From NCBI GenBank assembly GCA_003833135.1, contig QZLH01000533.1:26698-38395 (forward strand): a stretch of 11,698 bases of DNA, given 5' to 3'. Under the pieces are notes generated by a model. That model saw nothing but the letters and a program-made list of their open reading frames with translations. It did not search any database and was not told the DNA's origin. Origin of the DNA: Oehlia diaphana. Taxonomy: Eukaryota; Glomeromycota; Glomeromycetes; Glomerales; Glomeraceae. Positions 8,342-11,698 of the stretch are shown piece after piece; positions within the stretch are counted from its first letter, which is position 1; the number at the start of each line of letters is the position of its first letter. The position numbers and the translations under genes are program-made.

Positions 8342-10796
8342 TTAAAACATGTATTTATTTAATAAATAACGATTTACTTTGCCAAATCTTGAAACTATAT
8401 GAACTTCTTGATTAATTGAACCGATTGGTATTGTGTTGTATTCTTTGGTGTAATACAACTGCAGATACCTGTACAGTTCAGGTTCCTCTATAATAATATC
8501 AAACCAATGAATCAGAGCTAGTTCATATGGCTCTTTAAAAGAACCTCGGAAGAATTTAAATAATAATAACACCTTATAAAGAAAATTGATTAATGACATA
8601 CAAGCAATAAATTGCACTTTATCAATCTTAATCATTCACTTACTTTTTCATACTAAGCTCCTTCATCTGAATTGTATTGCTCTTGATCTTCTGGAACTAT
8701 TCTTTACCTTAGAATTCTCCTGTCATTCTTAAAATATGTCTATCTTCCAGGTGTACTGAATCATAAATTTTAATGTAAAATTCGTCACTTTTGGACTCCT
8801 GCGAAGATGTGTCCAAAAAGGTATTTAAAGTTAAAATTAATTGCGATAACCCTTCAATGAAGTTTGAATATGGTGGATTTTTGGATTTTTTCAACAATTT
8901 TATTTTTTGATCAATATTATTTAATATTAGTTCTCAAAGTACTTTTCCAAATCCTTTGGCTTTACGATGAATTACTTTTTTAGTAGAAGATATCAATTCT
9001 TTGTGTTTTACCTATAAAAAATATTAGAATTTATAATTAAATGTATGTATATTTCAAAGAAATTGATTTCAGTTATGTCAGATTTAACTAACAGCATTCA
9101 CCAATTGTCTCATTACGTCTTTTCTGTTTGATAACTGATATGGGATTTTGACATATGATTTGTGGAGGGTTTGTTACATTTCCGTTAACAACCTATTTAA
9201 TGCACCATATTTTCTAATAGCAGGCACTAAAAAACAATCAAAATAAATTAGGATAAAATTATATACTGTATGTTTATTAGCATCCTACCTGCGTGATACC
9301 ACTAACTGTATAACTTTAGAAAATTGCAGTCCGTAGTGGACAATAGAGAGAAGATCTTTTTGAAATCAATGCACCAATCAATAATTGCTTCCTATAATTG
9401 ATAATCTTTAGTGTGTTGATGATTTCCAATGTAACTTCATGAATTTTGACTTACTTCAAAAATTTTCAGATCTTCTTCAGTGTACATTTTTTTCCTGCTT
9501 ATTATGTACATCTTACTAAACTTTGCGTAAAGTTCACAAAGTTCTTTACAAGTTATTTCGTTCTCTTTAAAAATTTCATCTAAAGCAAAAAGGTAATTTT
9601 CGTTATGTTATGATAGTTTAATGCAGTAAGTACGTTTAAATGTCCTAATTTATGTAAGAGTTTAAGACCCAGAAAGTGAGGAATCTGACGAAGTTGATCA
9701 TTAAATTTTTTTTGTAGTTCTGTTCCTCTGACTACCTTCAAAATATCTTGTGTAAATTCCATTTGGTATTTGAAGAGTTTAAGATCGATATGGTGCATAC
9801 AGTCAGGAACGCAGACTTCGTAGATATTCAAATTTCTGAAACAAATTATATGTGTGTAAAAATTTACATCTTTGAAATTCATTACAGAAATATAAAGATA
9901 TTTACAGAAATTTTCAGAAGGAATTTTCAATAAAATGCACAGAATATTCCTTTTCTTAGCCATCGTTAATTACTTGCTTCATATTTTTATGAGTTCTATG
10001 AGATACGTTCTCTAGTTTAAGACTCAAATTGTTTAGATCACTTTGCAAAACCATGCAAGTATGGCATAGCATTTTGCATTGCGCTCCTTTATATGTCGCA
10101 GTTATATCATCAGCTTTAAGCATATCTGTGAGAAAAAAAAATATCCGTGCAGCGAAAGTAATTACTTATCCATTAATTTTAAAATATAGCGCTTCAGATT
10201 TTCTAATAAAGGTTAGAGCATAATTTTGAAGTATTTATGATATACATCATGCTATAAGCTTCAAAAACTTTCTGTTATTTTGATTTCCGTATCTTAAACT
10301 TTAGGGAGAAATCCTAAAAGAATTTTAGTCTCTAGCAAATTTCGAACATGATTTGGAATGTTACCAAAAGTTAAAAAAACTGGATGGCCTGATGATTTTG
10401 CAAGTCTATCAAAAGTTGTTACGTCTGAGTATAAGATGATGAACAATAGTCGATTTAATGATAGAAGGTTCTTTTCAGTTTCTAACCACCAGTTACCTTC
10501 AAAAGGTTCGCCAAATATTCTTATTTCACTTCTAACATCCTGAGAATATAAACAACTAAATAAGCATAAATAATGTAATTTATCATTGCAGACAGAAATT
10601 AAATTATTATACAGACCTTCATTTTATTTTTTATTCCTTTTTAGATGAAGTTATTGGCTACTTTCGGTCATTGCAGAAGAGCTTGAATAGCACGAAAAAT
10701 TGGATGATAGTGGAGGGTAAAATTAATTTCATTATAGGTTGCAACAACCTTTTCTTTAAAGTCTATCAAAGATGAATTTATTTGATTAAGATAACA
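8342..10796 (-). pseudogene. Plavaka-type (CACTA-related) transposase relic
   Basis: Blocks in order: A 10796-10636 (VATYNEINFTLHYHPIFRAI); B 10539 to about 10160 (NWWLETEK, ILYSDVTTFDRLAKSSGHP, LTFGNIPNHVR, LLGFLPKV); C about 10165-9906 (FFFLTDMLKADD, CKMLCHTC zinc knuckle); D 9835-9583 (NIYEVCVPDCMHHIDLKLFK); E 9580-9455; F 9391-9289 (DWCIDFKKIFS); G 9226-9087 (PAIRKYGA, LHKSYVKIPYQLSNRKDV); H 9011-8644; I 8572-8342, whose frame is intact to its stop. The LYSD..T and GHP.xLxxGNIP signatures are those of Plavaka transposases. Junctions with GT-AG signals that preserve phase include 9905/9836, 9454/9392, 9288/9227 and 8643/8573. Intron A/B keeps its CAG acceptor (10540-10542), but its donor is unclear, as is that of G/H. 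In-frame stops include 10294-10296, 9956-9958 and 9914-9916. Frameshifts occur near 10160, 9580 and 8705, so it cannot encode a working enzyme. The family name comes from recalled motifs. Confidence 0.78.
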
Positions 10797-11161
10797 CTAG
10801 TCAAAATAGTCCAATTCAGACAATTTCGGATAGGCAAATTTGAGTTGAATTATGTCTAAAATCTGGCCAAAATTGGCCGAATGTTTATACTGAATGTTTA
10901 TACCGAGTTGTACAACTCAGACTGCCACTCATTCAAATTTCAATTAATTTTTGATTACGATTCACATGATTTTCAGTTAATTTTCAATTTACGATTCACA
11001 TGATTTTTGGTAAAAGTTTGATTAAACATTCGTATAAGTTTTGGATAGCATTTTTTATACCGCAACTTCAATATTCAGGAATTCATAAAATTGTATTTAT
11101 TTAATACTAATAATTTTATTATAAAATATATATTACTAATAATATTCTACTATAATATATA
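10797..11161. other. Region beyond the transposase 5' side
   Basis: On the minus strand the block A frame continues upstream of a TAG (10797-10799) as a tract of about 28 codons reaching 10885. It includes IIQLKFAYPKLSELDYFD and may be more transposase or chance. The rest holds the repeat cluster at 10860-11010 and AT-rich DNA up to the TA at 11160-11161 used by the next element. Confidence 0.4.
10865..11007. repeat. Tandem and palindromic repeat cluster
   Basis: GGCCAAAATTGGCC (10865-10878) has 6-bp inverted arms. GAATGTTTATAC occurs twice with a 13-nt period (10879-10890 and 10892-10903). GAGTTGTACAACTC (10905-10918) is a perfect palindrome. ACGATTCACATGATTTT occurs at 10957-10973 and again at 10991-11007, a 34-nt period. 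The cluster may be the 5' subterminal region of the dead Plavaka element, but it does not resemble the array at 8159-8337. Confidence 0.5.
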
Positions 11162-11698
11162 CAGTGGCGGTCAAAAGTATTGCATCGCCTTTTACACTAT
11201 AAATTACAAATGATAGTTATAATAAATTTATATTTATTTTATACCTTGAATCTCAGAGGATATGTTACAATTATTTTTTTTTTTCAATTCATAGTAAAAT
11301 CTTGTATAAATTACATAATTTACAACAATTTAAATTTTTGACTTTTTATTAGGAACATTTATGATAAAATAAATGCCAGAATATGATTCTTTAAGTAATT
11401 TATAATTCGTATTTCAAAAATTGTAACAATTGAATTAGTAGTTGTGGAGAAATCGGCTTTTAAAAATCATGAAAAATACTGAAAATCGCCATTTTACATA
11501 TGTGTAACCTTAATTTTTACCGATTTTTAAAGCTAATTTCTCCATAACTACTGGCTCAACCATTACAATTTTTGGAATATGAACTATATATCACGTAAGG
11601 AATCAAATTCTGGCATTTATTTTATCGTAACTATTCACAATAAAAAGTCAAAAATTCACATTTTTGTAAATTATGTAATTTATATAAGATTTCACTAT
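11162..11698. mobile_element. Tc1/mariner-type foldback element, cut by window end
   Basis: The left end CAGTGGCGGTCAAAAGTATT directly follows a TA dinucleotide (11160-11161), as expected for a Tc1/mariner terminal repeat with TA target duplication. From 11291 to about 11469 the sequence is repeated in inverted form at about 11520-11698, with roughly four bases in five matching. Shared blocks include AAATTACATAATTTACAA, TTTTTGACTTTTTATT and GATAAAATAAATGCCAGAAT. A spacer of about 50 nt lies at the centre. No open frame encodes a transposase, so this is a non-autonomous foldback derivative. The right terminal repeat lies outside the window. Confidence 0.72.

Noticed and set aside
9748..9933. 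Plus-strand open frame of 61 codons
   Set aside because: It is antisense to the VCVPDCMHHIDL block and the adjoining intron of the transposase relic.
9580..9963. Reading the 127-codon minus-strand frame as one intact protein starting at MAKKRN
   Set aside because: Its first 43 or so residues come from the wrong frame of block C plus an intron (9836-9905). Only the part from NIYEV onward is transposase, so it is not a real protein start.
10029..10223. Plus-strand open frame of 64 codons
   Set aside because: It lies opposite the zinc-knuckle block of the transposase relic and has no family signature of its own.
10358..10543. Plus-strand open frame of 61 codons
   Set aside because: It lies opposite transposase block B, whose minus-strand translation carries the recognisable LYSD and GNIP motifs, so the plus frame is a shadow.
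1..11698. tRNA, 5S rRNA or CRISPR array
   Set aside because: No tRNA-like box B (GTTCGAATC-type) with a foldable cloverleaf, no conserved rRNA segment and no regularly spaced identical repeats were found on reading. A tRNAscan or Rfam search was not possible here.

Overview
The window looks like nuclear DNA of a filamentous fungus, most likely an arbuscular mycorrhizal fungus (Glomeromycotina). This is inferred from the very AT-rich DNA, short GT-AG introns of about 60-130 nt, a kelch-type membrane protein, and decayed DNA transposons whose protein signatures resemble families I associate with Rhizophagus-like genomes. No rRNA, tRNA, CRISPR or prokaryotic operon signal was seen.

Layout. Bases 1-3190 are AT-rich intergenic DNA holding at least three foldback (MITE-like) elements at 115-276, 1323-1441 and 1602-1863, plus degenerate repeats. 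Bases 3191-5923 (minus strand) are the only intact gene: two exons encode an 868-residue protein with a signal peptide, a kelch beta-propeller, a Ser/Thr/Gly-rich stalk, five membrane helices resembling a cytochrome b561 core, and cytosolic low-complexity segments. Bases 5924-7857 are mostly non-coding, with a probable piggyBac transposase fragment (6896-7138, minus) and an unexplained 78-codon open frame without ATG (7467-7703, minus). Bases 7858-8337 carry two families of short repeats.

Bases 8342-10796 (minus) are a pseudogene of a Plavaka-type (CACTA-related) DNA transposase. It can be followed through eight or more coding blocks and six recognisable introns, broken by about a dozen stop codons and at least three frameshifts. 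Bases 10860-11010 hold tandem and palindromic repeats. From 11162 to the window end lies a Tc1/mariner-type foldback element, cut by the window edge.

The genes do not form a pathway. One housekeeping-like membrane protein gene sits among layers of dead DNA transposons. The most interesting points are the kelch plus b561-like architecture, with altered heme-ligand positions and a long insertion in a cytosolic loop, and the multi-exon transposase relic that ordinary ATG-to-stop gene finding would miss.
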